Below are positions 36,980 to 46,165 of a stretch of 64,000 bases of DNA, one piece after another. Source of the DNA: Neokomagataea anthophila (GTDB lineage: Bacteria; Pseudomonadota; Alphaproteobacteria; Acetobacterales; Acetobacteraceae). The stretch lies in NCBI RefSeq assembly GCF_018122595.1, contig NZ_JAGRQH010000004.1:1-64000 (forward strand), read 5' to 3'. Numbering within the stretch: the stretch's first letter is position 1; each line of letters opens with the position of its first letter. The notes under the pieces were generated by a model. The model had not been told where the DNA came from. It did not search any database and saw only the letters and a list, made by a program, of their open reading frames with translations. The translations under genes and the position numbers were made by a program.

Positions 36980-37682
36980 GCAGCGTCTCTTCCATCAAGG
37001 TTACATTGCGGGACGTCATACCAACCAACCCAGCCATTTCATGAGATGTCAGCACGACAGCCGTACCCGAAGCCGTTAAGTCAGCCAATAATGCTAAAAG
37101 CGCATCGCGTCCCGGCGCATCCAACGCAGCCAACGGCTCATCCAAAAGGAGCACAGCCTGCTCCACATGACGCAAAGGTGCTAAAGCCTGAGCAAGAGCA
37201 ACACGTTGCCGCTCTCCCCCGGATAACTGCCCTAAAGGCCGATGCACATAACTTTGCCGCCCATTGGGAATACCCACACGGGCCAAGAGGCTGTCTAAAG
37301 CTTCTTGCTCCTTCCGAAAGGACGGCCACATCCCCCAACGCTGGCCATAGAGCGCCGCTCGAATATGCGCCAAAGCCGGAATAGCCAGCGCGCCTTCTGT
37401 TCGGCCGGGCATTTCACTGCGCCCTTGCGGCATATACCCAAAACGCGCCTTCACCTGCTCAACAGGTGTGCCATCTAACAACAAATCCCCATGAACAGGC
37501 CGCACCACCCCCAAAAGAGCTTGTAAAAACGTTGACTTCCCAGCGCCATTACGGCCGCTCAGCAGCGTCATCCCAGAAAGAGGCACATCACAACTGCATG
37601 ACCGCACAAGCACATGCGCCCCATGCGCAAGCGTCACATCCCGCAAGGACAGAACCGGCATAGTCTTAGAGGTGGGCTGCAT
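36966..37682 (-). CDS. znuC: Zinc ABC transporter ATP-binding protein ZnuC
   Basis: A 238-residue ABC ATPase. Walker A is SGRNGAGKST, the Q loop is FGYMPQGR, the signature is LSGGERQRVALAQAL, Walker B is VLLLDEPLAALD and the switch His is in LTSHEM. ATG 37682 overlaps the znuA end by 17 bp and has AAGG 6 nt upstream, so translation is coupled. It energises ZnuB. Confidence 0.93.
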   Translation of the reverse strand: MQPTSKTMPVLSLRDVTLAHGAHVLVRSCSCDVPLSGMTLLSGRNGAGKSTFLQALLGVVRPVHGDLLLDGTPVEQVKARFGYMPQGRSEMPGRTEGALAIPALAHIRAALYGQRWGMWPSFRKEQEALDSLLARVGIPNGRQSYVHRPLGQLSGGERQRVALAQALAPLRHVEQAVLLLDEPLAALDAPGRDALLALLADLTASGTAVVLTSHEMAGLVGMTSRNVTLMEETLHVCV

Positions 37683-38541
37683 TGAGCGCCTTATCCGTTT
37701 GATCCAAAATCTGCATCACCCATTCTTGCCACGATACACCCTGAGGCAATGTTTCGCCCACTTGGATCACGGGCACACCAGCTTCTTGTGCAAGAGCCTT
37801 CAAATGATCGATCTGCGGTGCCTGCACAGTCGGGTTTATCACCAAAAATGCAATCTTGTGCTCTTGCAGAGCGCGTTCCAATGCGGCTTCATCACGCGGT
37901 GAAGGTGCCGTGTGCTGCGCAATGGCTTGCGCATAGCGTACATCCACCAATTGTAAACCAGCTTGCGCAAATAATGCCGTACCTTGGGTTTCCGTCGCAG
38001 CATAGACCACACGATGATGGGTCATCCGCATCATAGCAAGGCGATGCTGCACCTGATCTACCGTCGATAAAAACTCTGCTAACCCGGCTGAAAAGACCGC
38101 TGCATTTTCAGGAGACACCGCCTGAAAACGTGCCGCTATTTTTTGCGAGACATCCCGCACAATCTGCGGATCCAAAAATAAATGAGCATCTGCCCCGGGA
38201 GCCCAGCCGGTTGCTTCCCCAACATTTAAACGCACCGGTGTCTGCGTCAAAAATGGTGTCGCCCAATCATCATATGTTGCGCCATTCATCAGCGCAAAGT
38301 CTGCTTGAGCGAGCAAGCGTGCCATAGCAGGAGTGGGACTAAACTCATGAGGATCTATACCGGGGGTCGTAATAATAGCATTCGTCTGCACATGGCCCCG
38401 ACCAATCTGCGCGGCAATATTACACCAAGCAGACTCCACGCACACGACCCGCATAGGGCGTTCCGCCGCCTGCCCATAAGACCAGACGCCCCCCCATAAC
38501 AACAGGGTACAAACTACAGCACATCGTGAAAAAATAGTCAT
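37666..38541 (-). CDS. znuA: Zinc-binding periplasmic protein ZnuA
   Basis: A 291-residue solute-binding protein of the cluster A-I metal family. It has a signal peptide (MTIFSRCAVVCTLLLWGG...AAE). Likely metal ligands are the His in GIDPHEFSP, the His in GADAHLFLDP and a later His/Asp pair. It lacks the long His-rich loop of E. coli ZnuA. It is the first gene of znuACB and lies 28 bp downstream of a Zur-like palindrome. Manganese is the alternative cargo, disfavoured by that operator. Confidence 0.9.
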   Translation of the reverse strand: MTIFSRCAVVCTLLLWGGVWSYGQAAERPMRVVCVESAWCNIAAQIGRGHVQTNAIITTPGIDPHEFSPTPAMARLLAQADFALMNGATYDDWATPFLTQTPVRLNVGEATGWAPGADAHLFLDPQIVRDVSQKIAARFQAVSPENAAVFSAGLAEFLSTVDQVQHRLAMMRMTHHRVVYAATETQGTALFAQAGLQLVDVRYAQAIAQHTAPSPRDEAALERALQEHKIAFLVINPTVQAPQIDHLKALAQEAGVPVIQVGETLPQGVSWQEWVMQILDQTDKALNAAHL

Positions 38542-38569
38542 AAGACCAGCAGAATAAAACAGAAGAGCG

Positions 38570-38588
38570 CCTGTTATAGTGTAACAGG
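38570..38588. promoter_or_regulatory. Zur-like operator in front of znuA
   Basis: CCTGTTATAGTGTAACAGG is a 7-bp perfect inverted repeat. Its core TGTTATAGTGTAACA (38572-38586) matches the remembered Zur consensus TGTTATANTATAACA at all but one defined position. It lies between znuA and the divergent YbaK-like gene, nearer to znuA. Zinc-loaded Zur would repress znuACB here. Confidence 0.7.
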
Positions 38589-38635
38589 ACTTTTTTGGCT
38601 ACGCATCTCTCCCCCGCGCGCACTGCAAGGGTCAC

Positions 38636-38666
38636 TTGACTGGCGGCTTAAGACATTTCTTATCAT
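38636..38666 (+). promoter_or_regulatory. Possible promoter of the YbaK-like gene
   Basis: TTGACT (38636-38641) and TATCAT (38661-38666) resemble -35 and -10 boxes, but the 19-nt spacing is long. The -10 region is 34 bp before the ATG at 38701. Confidence 0.3.
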
Positions 38667-38700
38667 AATAGAACACCTCATAGCCTCAAAGATACGCTCC

Positions 38701-39186
38701 ATGACCGACCACCAAACCCCCGCAACATTATGGCTTGATGCCTTATCGATCCCTTATACTCTCCATGAATACGCATATGATTCATCTGTTGATCGCCTGG
38801 GCATCGCCGCAGCTCAAGCCTTACAAGCGAACCCCAAAGCCGTACTCAAAACGCTGATGGTCAAAGTTGATGGGAGCCCAGCCTGCGTCGTATTGCCGGT
38901 CGATTGTGAAATGAACTTCGCCCGCGTAGCGCAGGCCTTAAACGGCCGCAAAGCGAAAATGATGCAACGCCCTGACGCGGAAAGCCACACCGGGTACCAA
39001 ATCGGCGGCGTCAGCCCCTTTGGACAAAAACGCCCCTGCCCTATTGTTTTTGACAAACATGCGCTTGATGAAAAACACCCTCAACTCATCATAAATGCCG
39101 GGGCGCGTGGCCTTCTCCTCAGCATCGCACCTGACGACGCACTTGCCGCCAGCAGCGCATTAGTCGCCGATTTAACGTCGCCTTAG
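38701..39186 (+). CDS. YbaK/EbsC-family aminoacyl-tRNA deacylase
   Basis: A 161-residue trans-editing domain that hydrolyses mischarged tRNAs; YbaK proper clears Cys-tRNA(Pro). The conserved core is AVLKTLMVKVDG with the catalytic Lys, then GYQIGGVSPFGQKRPCPIVFD, and the end INAGARGLLLSI. It starts at ATG 38701. The 3' end overlaps the convergent MarR gene by 4 bp. The exact tRNA substrate cannot be told from sequence. Confidence 0.9.
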   Translation: MTDHQTPATLWLDALSIPYTLHEYAYDSSVDRLGIAAAQALQANPKAVLKTLMVKVDGSPACVVLPVDCEMNFARVAQALNGRKAKMMQRPDAESHTGYQIGGVSPFGQKRPCPIVFDKHALDEKHPQLIINAGARGLLLSIAPDDALAASSALVADLTSP

Positions 39187-39632
39187 CCGCCTGCCTTTTG
39201 ATCAATTCGGTGCATAATCACCCCTAAAACCTTACGGGTAACACGCAGCTCTTCTGCGGTTACCCCCGCTAGTAATTCCTCTTCCATCTGGGCTGACAGG
39301 CGATAAATCTCACTCACACGCTGCCGCCCCTCAGCCGTCAAACTAACAGCCCGTGCCCGCCGATCCCGATTATCCGGTACGCGCTGCACTAAACCACGTT
39401 GCTCTAACGTGTTCAGAACACGCACAACGGCCGAATTATCCACTCCCAGAGACGCCGCAATGTCCTTTTGATGCATAGGCTCAACAGCCTTATCCAGTTC
39501 TAAAAGAGGCAACCATGTTGCGTCCGTCACGCCGTAAGGTTGCAAACGCGCATCAATCATTTGCCGCCAGCGGCGGGCAATGCGTCCAATCATGCGCCCC
39601 AGCGGAGGAACGTCTTGCTCATGCCCTTGCAT
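39183..39632 (-). CDS. MarR-family transcriptional regulator
   Basis: A 149-residue winged-helix dimeric regulator. The recognition region is QKDIAASLGVDNSAVVRVLNTLEQRGLV, followed by the wing RVPDNRDRRARAVSLTAEG. It is the last gene (13 bp after the outer-membrane factor) of the minus-strand FUSC/HlyD efflux operon. It probably autoregulates this operon in response to an aromatic acid or toxic compound; that is inference from context. Confidence 0.92.
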   Translation of the reverse strand: MQGHEQDVPPLGRMIGRIARRWRQMIDARLQPYGVTDATWLPLLELDKAVEPMHQKDIAASLGVDNSAVVRVLNTLEQRGLVQRVPDNRDRRARAVSLTAEGRQRVSEIYRLSAQMEEELLAGVTAEELRVTRKVLGVIMHRIDQKAGG

Positions 39633-39645
39633 ACAACACCTAAAC

Positions 39646-41217
39646 TTACGGGCTTACCGCATCATCACGAAATGCCGCGGTCATGGCAGACGAAGATACC
39701 AAGCGACCCGTAGCATGCGCCAACACAGCAGCATTCGTGAAAGCCTGCGCTTCACTCACTGCGAGGGAAGCCTGTGCCTGATAAAGCGCAGTCGCAGCGT
39801 TAGAAGCATCCGTTAATGTCCCAACACCCTGCGCATAAGCCGCTGAAGCCCCGCTAAACGCCGTTTGTGCGGCAGTACAAAGCACGCGTGCGGAGCGTAA
39901 TTGTGCCAAAGTCGTGCTCAACTCGTCCTGCCCATCCGCCACCTCACGCTCGACCGCAATGCGATCTTGCGCGAGTGCCGCCTCCGCTTGTTGACGGCGC
40001 GATTCCGCCAAATGAATACTATTGGCCCGTGCACCACCTTGATAGAGTGGCCAGTTCATTTGCAAAAATGCACTTCCCTCTGGCTGCGCAATCGTCGCTG
40101 CAGGGGCTGATTGCTGCGTACCATAGGTTTTCAAGGCCCCCATATAGCCCTGCATAATACCTGCCACAGCAATCCGCGGCGCAAGACTGGCTTTAGCTGC
40201 AGCAACAGCAGCATCCGCCGCACGCAACTTCGCCAAATCTGCGAGAACATCTGGCCGTGCCTGTAATGCCTGAGTAATCAAACCCTGTACGTTGCTGGGC
40301 AAAGTATTGGGCAAATGCTGCCCATCCATTTTTTGAACCGTTAAATCCATTGTTGCAGGCAATCCCATCGCCGCCAGCAAAGCATGCTTTGCTTCATGCT
40401 CGCCATCTTGCGCCCGCTCATGATCAAACACAGCCTGCGCCGCATTACGCTGCGCTATTGCCACATCAACAACCGTCGCTTCACCATGCGCATGTCGCGC
40501 CTGTGCCGCCCGCAATAGTAACGCGGCATTTTTTTCTGCACTCTGTGCAGCCCGCACCATATTCTGCGCCGATTGATACGCATAATACGCTTTTGTAACG
40601 GTCAAAATCAGCGTCTGGTGAACCTGCGTAAAGCCATAATCTGCCGCGAGCGCCCCTTGCTGAGCTTCCTGAATCTGAGCGCGCGTCTGCCCAAAATCAA
40701 ACAACAAATAATCCAGCTCTAACTTCGGATAAAATGCCTCTCCATTTGAGGTCAAATACCCACGCTGTGATAAATAACTCGGCAACGGAAACGCCATGCG
40801 CTGAAAGCCTCCCATCGCCGAAAATGTCAGTTGCGGCAATAAAGCCGCCCGAGACAAACCAACGCCAATCGCCGCCTGACGCGCAGACTCCCACGCCATG
40901 CGCGTCTGAGGATTGGTCCTCTCTGCCACATCAATCAACTCGACAAGGGATAGCGGCGCTCCACCACCATCAAAATGTTCCACATGCGCCTGCAAAAGAG
41001 CCGCACTTCCCACCTCACGCGGCGCAGAAAACCCCTGCTGTCCCGGCGGCATCACCAAACCATTATGCGCCATTACCGCCGCAGATGGCTGCCAAGGCTG
41101 GTCTGCCCGTTCTGGCGCAAGATCACGCGTGTCATTACACGCTGCCAAAGACAAACCCCACGCAGCGCATAACACGAGGGAACTCCGCTTCATCATATCT
41201 GTACTCTTCTTTACCAT
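39646..41217 (-). CDS. NodT-family outer-membrane efflux lipoprotein
   Basis: A 523-residue TolC-type outer-membrane factor. The N-terminal lipoprotein signal MKRSSLVLCAAWGLSLAAC ends in lipobox LAAC. Two outer-membrane-factor repeats are rich in Ala/Gln helices (for example VDVAIAQRNAAQAVF). ATG 41217 has GAGGG 6 nt upstream; ATG 41196 or 41193 are also possible. The longer frame reaching 41400 lies inside the FUSC gene and is rejected. It provides the exit channel for the FUSC/HlyD system. Confidence 0.88.
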   Translation of the reverse strand: MVKKSTDMMKRSSLVLCAAWGLSLAACNDTRDLAPERADQPWQPSAAVMAHNGLVMPPGQQGFSAPREVGSAALLQAHVEHFDGGGAPLSLVELIDVAERTNPQTRMAWESARQAAIGVGLSRAALLPQLTFSAMGGFQRMAFPLPSYLSQRGYLTSNGEAFYPKLELDYLLFDFGQTRAQIQEAQQGALAADYGFTQVHQTLILTVTKAYYAYQSAQNMVRAAQSAEKNAALLLRAAQARHAHGEATVVDVAIAQRNAAQAVFDHERAQDGEHEAKHALLAAMGLPATMDLTVQKMDGQHLPNTLPSNVQGLITQALQARPDVLADLAKLRAADAAVAAAKASLAPRIAVAGIMQGYMGALKTYGTQQSAPAATIAQPEGSAFLQMNWPLYQGGARANSIHLAESRRQQAEAALAQDRIAVEREVADGQDELSTTLAQLRSARVLCTAAQTAFSGASAAYAQGVGTLTDASNAATALYQAQASLAVSEAQAFTNAAVLAHATGRLVSSSAMTAAFRDDAVSP

Positions 41218-41230
41218 GCCCTGCCCTCGC

Positions 41231-43444
41231 TTATACTGACAGCACCGTGTGGTGGTGCTCACCCTGCGGCGCAGTGGCCGGCAAAAGTTCATCCAAAATC
41301 GCCCGAATACGTTCATCCAACACAGCGAACCAAAACCCACGCTCCGGATCATGCGGCAATTCAGGTGGAGCGGGCAAAGCATCCAGCAAAGATTCACCAT
41401 CCTGCCCGTTCAGAACCCAGCGCCCAAAATGCTCCAGCCAACTCTTCATAGCTTCCGTATGCGCGCAAACATCCTCATTCGGCTCTTGGTGAGCGTCCGT
41501 AATAATCGCCACAGGAATGGCGAGCATCTGGATTTCCGTCACAATCCGCGCATCAACTTTTCGATGTCGGCGCCGCGTATTGACCCGCGCAGCTTCCAAG
41601 GGCTCATTAATAACGGAGCTCCGTACCGCCGCAATGGCCCGGCCAAAAGCCTCACGCAGCCGCTCTTGCCCGACCTCCACCAACGCATAACGGTCATGGC
41701 GGCGATACACAGCCAAGTCCCCTAAAACATGCAGCGCACTGACCACATGTTTACGAGCGATAGACGCTACACTCACAGGCCATAATGATGTGGAAATCAC
41801 ATACACAACGACATTGCCGATGAAGATACCCACCACACGATCACGTGCTGTCGCCATATCTAGCGTTGGGCCATATCCCTGCAAAACCGTTAAAAAATAT
41901 GCCATGGAGGTTTGCACCCCGGCATAAGCAATCCGCTCACTGCCGCTCTTCACCCAACCGGCCAATAACGTCACGGGCAATACCACTAAGATGAGGTCCG
42001 TTATATCCGTCAGATACGGCATCACCCACAAAATCGTACCGATCCCTAACGCCGCGCCGACTAAAGCACCGACCAAACGCAACGTCATTTTATGGACTGT
42101 ATCGCCAACCGTCCCCTGAGACACAAGGAAGCACGTCACCACGCATGTGCTAATGCTCGGCCATTGTGTAAAACGTGTAATCCCATAACAAATGACCACG
42201 GAAAGCGCGAGTTTGATCGCCGCCTGCACATAACCCGGATTACGAAACGCATCAGGCTTAAACCAGCCTTGTGTCTGCGCCGTAATATCATAAACAAAAC
42301 CATGCGCCTGTGCATCGGGCTTCAGCAATAACGCACGGATAACCGTCAAAGTCCGCGCCAACTCAACGCCCAGCGGATAGCGCGCAGCATCGCCCTTCAT
42401 TTTATCCGCTAACGCTTCAAGGTGTGTCGTATCAGCCTCTAACGCATCCTGCGCGCCGGGACGCTTTAACAAAACAGCCGCACAATGCTGTGCCATCCGG
42501 CCCGAAGCCTTTAACAGACCAGAGCCTCCATCCCCTTCCAAGCGTGTCCACGCAGCCGCGATCATCACCAAGCGCGTCATACTACGGATCATCGCAAGAC
42601 CTGCACGATGCCTCGGCAATTCTGGATGCAATTGAGCAGCCAAATCATGGAAGCGGCGTAACCCAACCGTCCCTTGTTCCGCCAACGCGTACACTTTTCG
42701 GGCCTCTGGTGCTTCCGACAGGCAATCCATCTCAAACAGACTGGCTACCGCACACAAACGGTCCACCAGCCCTTTACGCAGCATAATAATCGGATCATGC
42801 CCCGCAATACGATTGGCAGCTACCATGGCAACCAACGCGATCACAAAAATCCCACCGGTCCACAACATGAGATGCAACAAGGACTCTTCAGGCGGTAAGA
42901 AATCAGCGTCCGGAAGAATGCTCTCCGTCGTATTACCGACAAAGGCCCCAATTCCATACCCGACCGTCTGAAGCGTATCTGCGTTCAGCATCATATAGAC
43001 GGTCCAGAACAACAGAATATTCACAAATGGCCCAAGGGTCATCGCTTGAGCAAAGAACCCTGCACCAAGCGTCAACAGCAGCATAAAAGGCAAACGCAAC
43101 CCCGGCTCAGACAGGGTAAACATCAAAAAAATGATCGTCAGCGCGGTACCAAGAAGAATAACCCCCCCGCCCATCACTGCGCTTTTAATGGTCGAGGCAG
43201 TGTCGTTCCCTGACAGGAAAAAACAAATAAACACCATGACTGCCAATTGAGGGATGCGAAACACCTCCCCAATGATGAGCATCACAATCACCTGCGCCGT
43301 TAGCAAAAGCGTATTACGCCACCGCCCAGGGACAGATGCCATCTCGCCCCACAACGCCCGCAACCCATTCGGTGGATCCCCCTCATCAATAAGAGGAGGC
43401 GCAAAGCGATGATCGTTTGGGCGTTTCAGGGCCGTCCAGCTCAT
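41231..43444 (-). CDS. FUSC-family aromatic-acid/multidrug exporter
   Basis: A 737-residue inner-membrane protein of the FUSC family (like AaeB and YccS). Two hydrophobic blocks (about 40-215 and 420-540) flank a long cytoplasmic region. It starts MSWTALKRPNDHRF, overlaps the HlyD stop by 4 bp (ATGA), and is followed 13 bp later by the outer-membrane factor. The family exports hydroxylated aromatic carboxylic acids or fusaric acid-like toxins. The exact substrate is unknown. Confidence 0.9.
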   Translation of the reverse strand: MSWTALKRPNDHRFAPPLIDEGDPPNGLRALWGEMASVPGRWRNTLLLTAQVIVMLIIGEVFRIPQLAVMVFICFFLSGNDTASTIKSAVMGGGVILLGTALTIIFLMFTLSEPGLRLPFMLLLTLGAGFFAQAMTLGPFVNILLFWTVYMMLNADTLQTVGYGIGAFVGNTTESILPDADFLPPEESLLHLMLWTGGIFVIALVAMVAANRIAGHDPIIMLRKGLVDRLCAVASLFEMDCLSEAPEARKVYALAEQGTVGLRRFHDLAAQLHPELPRHRAGLAMIRSMTRLVMIAAAWTRLEGDGGSGLLKASGRMAQHCAAVLLKRPGAQDALEADTTHLEALADKMKGDAARYPLGVELARTLTVIRALLLKPDAQAHGFVYDITAQTQGWFKPDAFRNPGYVQAAIKLALSVVICYGITRFTQWPSISTCVVTCFLVSQGTVGDTVHKMTLRLVGALVGAALGIGTILWVMPYLTDITDLILVVLPVTLLAGWVKSGSERIAYAGVQTSMAYFLTVLQGYGPTLDMATARDRVVGIFIGNVVVYVISTSLWPVSVASIARKHVVSALHVLGDLAVYRRHDRYALVEVGQERLREAFGRAIAAVRSSVINEPLEAARVNTRRRHRKVDARIVTEIQMLAIPVAIITDAHQEPNEDVCAHTEAMKSWLEHFGRWVLNGQDGESLLDALPAPPELPHDPERGFWFAVLDERIRAILDELLPATAPQGEHHHTVLSV

Positions 43445-44463
43445 CGCCTCACCACGACCACAGCGGTGCTACCAATGCGCATCAAAGATGATGGCGGGTT
43501 ATGCAATAAGATACGCACCGGGAAACGCTGCGCAATGCGTACCCAGTTCAAAGAACGCGGCACCTTCGGCAAGCCGCCAGCACTCATACCTTCATCCGGT
43601 ACAACACCAGCATTCAAACTCTCCACCACCCCTGAGATCGCCTGCTTAGGCTGCGCCATCGCATAAACCTGTACCGCTTGTCCCGGCTGCAAGGCTGCGA
43701 GTTGCGTCTCGCGGAAATTCGCAACAACCCACCAATGCTCATCGTCAATCACGGTAAAAACAGGCCGCCCAACACCCGCATACTCACCAGCAGCAACCGT
43801 TAGGTCGGTCACAATCCCGTCACACGGAGCACGGACACTCGTTAAGCGCAAATCACGCTGAGCCTCACGCAGAGCCGCCTGAGCTGCTGCCAAATCAGCC
43901 CGCAACGGTGCAACACTCCGTACAGCTTGTTTGGCTCCCAAGGCAGATTGCAGCGCTTGCTGCAACGCAACTTCAGCATTTTGTGTCGTTGTACGGGCCT
44001 GATCCAATGCTTCCCGCGTGACAAAGCCTTGTCTCGCCAGCGGCTCTAACCGCGCTTGCGTAGCCTGCGCTAACGCGAGACGTGCTCGTGCACCGCTTAC
44101 ACCTGTCGCGGCAGCACCAGCCTGAGACATTTGTGAACTGACCTGATTGGTCTGCACATCCAACTGCGCTTGCAAACCATCCACCTGTGCCTGCGCTTGC
44201 TGCACCCGGTACTCATAGGGCTCCGGGTCAATAATGAACAGGAGCTGCCCTCGATGCACATGCTGATTATCCCGCACCGGCAAGGACACAATGCGGCCAC
44301 TTACTTCTGGCGCAAGATGCACGATGTCCGCCGTAATATAGGCGTCTTCTGTTCGTGGTTTTGTGTGCAGCCGATCCAGCACAGCAACCCCCAAAACCGC
44401 ACAAGCAACCAACGATAAAACGAGTATGCTCAAACCGCCGATACGACGTGGCTCAACACTCAT
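43441..44463 (-). CDS. HlyD-family membrane fusion protein
   Basis: A 340-residue periplasmic adaptor (EmrA/AaeA-like). It has an N-terminal anchor helix (about 8-28) and the lipoyl half VHLAPEVSGRIVSLPVRDNQ. A coiled-coil hairpin rich in Gln/Ala (about 80-190) follows, then the second lipoyl half SVRAPCDGIVTDLTVAAGE. ATG 44463 is preceded by GTGGGG; ATG 44466 is equally possible. A longer frame (to 44607) overlaps the YtcA-like gene and is rejected. It couples the FUSC pump to the outer membrane. Confidence 0.9.
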   Translation of the reverse strand: MSVEPRRIGGLSILVLSLVACAVLGVAVLDRLHTKPRTEDAYITADIVHLAPEVSGRIVSLPVRDNQHVHRGQLLFIIDPEPYEYRVQQAQAQVDGLQAQLDVQTNQVSSQMSQAGAAATGVSGARARLALAQATQARLEPLARQGFVTREALDQARTTTQNAEVALQQALQSALGAKQAVRSVAPLRADLAAAQAALREAQRDLRLTSVRAPCDGIVTDLTVAAGEYAGVGRPVFTVIDDEHWWVVANFRETQLAALQPGQAVQVYAMAQPKQAISGVVESLNAGVVPDEGMSAGGLPKVPRSLNWVRIAQRFPVRILLHNPPSSLMRIGSTAVVVVRR

Positions 44464-44474
44464 CATGACCCCAC

Positions 44475-44768
44475 TCAATGCCCGAAAAACAACAGCCACA
44501 CGGCGAATGTCACCGCTACAGTAAAGGCCAGATACGTCACAATCGGCGCCGGAACAGCCTGATCCAACCGGCACACGCCAAGCAGCACACGTAGCAAAGC
44601 AGCACATGCACTACCCGCCGTTAAACACAGCATCCATGACGGGAAGAAAGACCCCAGAACATCTTGCAAAGGCGCACGGGTACAGCCCCCCAAAACCAAC
44701 GCCAAAGCCGGAGCACCACGTACAAGCTGCCCCCTTCTTCCCCGCAAGGATCGTAAATACTGCGTCAT
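44475..44768 (-). CDS. YtcA-like small lipoprotein
   Basis: A 97-residue membrane protein with a lipobox-like signal (ALALVLGGC) and two further hydrophobic segments. The core APLQDVLGSFFPSWMLC resembles the uncharacterised YtcA family often found beside HlyD/FUSC genes. ATG 44768 has AGGTG just upstream; the longer frame to 44807 lacks that support. It is the first gene of the operon ytcA-like, hlyD, FUSC, outer-membrane factor, marR. Its role is unknown. Confidence 0.7.
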   Translation of the reverse strand: MTQYLRSLRGRRGQLVRGAPALALVLGGCTRAPLQDVLGSFFPSWMLCLTAGSACAALLRVLLGVCRLDQAVPAPIVTYLAFTVAVTFAVWLLFFGH

Positions 44769-45113
44769 ATCACCTGCTCTGTCATGAACGCCGAAAAACG
44801 GCGACAAAACGCCCTTAACGCATCTATAGTTGATATGTCATCTATTTTTTTAACATTTCTATAATCTGCTTTACAAAAGCAATCATCACACCCAGAAAAC
44901 CTTATGCCTTTTATGTCTTAGTTCAGCAGCGGAAAGGAACTTTCCCCCGAAGTCCCAAAGGCAGAGACCTATGGCACATGGCCCTTTCAAAGGTTTATGG
45001 AGCACCTTGCGCAAACCGCATGTGCGAAAAACCTCGACCAATACAGGCCTCGATCTCCAACCTCATCATAGAGGTTGAAGATAAATCCCGACCCAAAAAC
45101 CGTACATTTTGCC
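44769..45113. other. Intergenic region upstream of the FUSC efflux operon
   Basis: A 345-bp gap with no gene seen. It contains a direct repeat CATCTAT (44821-44827 and 44839-44845) flanking the imperfect palindrome TGATATGTCA, about 55-75 bp before the YtcA-like start. This would suit a MarR operator. No clear -35/-10 pair was fixed. Confidence 0.35.
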
Positions 45114-46046
45114 CTACGCGCTACGATCACCCGGCCCAAAAGGCCGATCACCCACGATTGTTACGCGGTGCATAATCCGGCGGTGCGGCCGATAATCATC
45201 AACCGCATAATGCTGCGTCGTACGATTATCCCAAAAAGCAACATCACCTTCCCGCCAAGACCAACGGATCTGAAACTCCGGCTTGGTAACATGACGGAAC
45301 AAATAACCCAGCAAAGCGGCGCTCTCATCGCCTTCTAACCCGCAAATTTCCGTCGTAAAGCCTTCATTAACGAAAATAGCCCGACGCCCACTTTCCGGAT
45401 GCACACGAATAACAGGATGCTCCACCGGAGGGTGCTGATCCCGCGCAGCCTTCCACCGCGCGACCGCTTCCGATGTTTTACCATAACGAGCCAAGGGAAA
45501 AGAGCGCGTAAAATCATGCAGCGCCGTCAGTCCCTCCAAATGCTCCTTCATCATCGGGGAAAGCGCCTCATATGCGGCAATCCCACTGGCCCATAACGTA
45601 TCCCCACCGCAAGACGGCAAATGACGCGCTGCCAAAATTGCTCCCAAGGGGGGCGTTTCAGAAAACGTTACATCCGTATGCCACAACGCATTATCCTTTA
45701 GATCTTGCTGTTGCGTATCCAACACCATGACCTCCGGAATAGACGGTACTGATGGGAACACTGGGTGGATATGCAGCGTTCCAAACGCTGCCCCCAAAGC
45801 ACGATGCTGCTGAGGCGACATGGTCTGACGCCGGAAAAACAGAACCTCATGCTTCAGCAGTAACTGACGAAGCGCCGTTAACGACACATCTGTCAGAGGG
45901 GCAGAAAGATCCACGCCATGAATGACAGCCCCCAACCCCGGAGACAAACGCTCTACCTGCCACCCTTCAGGCGTAGAAAGAGCAGAAGCCTGCACAGAGG
46001 CAGCTTCGACAACCTGAAGATCTTGATGACGGAGAGAATAAGCCAT
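45114..46046 (-). CDS. TauD/TfdA-family Fe(II)/2-oxoglutarate dioxygenase
   Basis: A 310-residue dioxygenase. The Fe(II) facial triad is visible: His123 and Asp125 in LWHTDVTF and His279 in [10 protein letters not shown], with the 2-oxoglutarate Arg294 in IMHRVTI. The N-terminal [10 protein letters not shown] is typical of TauD. Family members release sulfite from taurine, or act on alkyl sulfates, sulfonates or phenoxyacids. No ABC importer is nearby. The divergent TonB receptors at 46166 and 48772 suggest uptake of its substrate through the outer membrane, which is inference. Confidence 0.92.
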   Translation of the reverse strand: MAYSLRHQDLQVVEAASVQASALSTPEGWQVERLSPGLGAVIHGVDLSAPLTDVSLTALRQLLLKHEVLFFRRQTMSPQQHRALGAAFGTLHIHPVFPSVPSIPEVMVLDTQQQDLKDNALWHTDVTFSETPPLGAILAARHLPSCGGDTLWASGIAAYEALSPMMKEHLEGLTALHDFTRSFPLARYGKTSEAVARWKAARDQHPPVEHPVIRVHPESGRRAIFVNEGFTTEICGLEGDESAALLGYLFRHVTKPEFQIRWSWREGDVAFWDNRTTQHYAVDDYRPHRRIMHRVTIVGDRPFGPGDRSA

Positions 46047-46165
46047 GAACGCACCATATTCCGATTTAAGAGCGTTGTTTTAGTCTTTTAATCATACATA
46101 TCCTGATATAAAAGCGTTATAACTTTCTTCATTGGTTGTTTTCACTTCACTAAAGGTCACAAGCC

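Noticed and set aside
40734-41492. 252-codon plus-strand frame across the outer-membrane factor and FUSC genes
   Set aside because: It crosses two well-supported minus-strand genes and looks like codon-bias noise.
46047-46165. Possible riboswitch upstream of the first TonB receptor
   Set aside because: No cobalamin, TPP or other riboswitch core was recognised in 119 bp.
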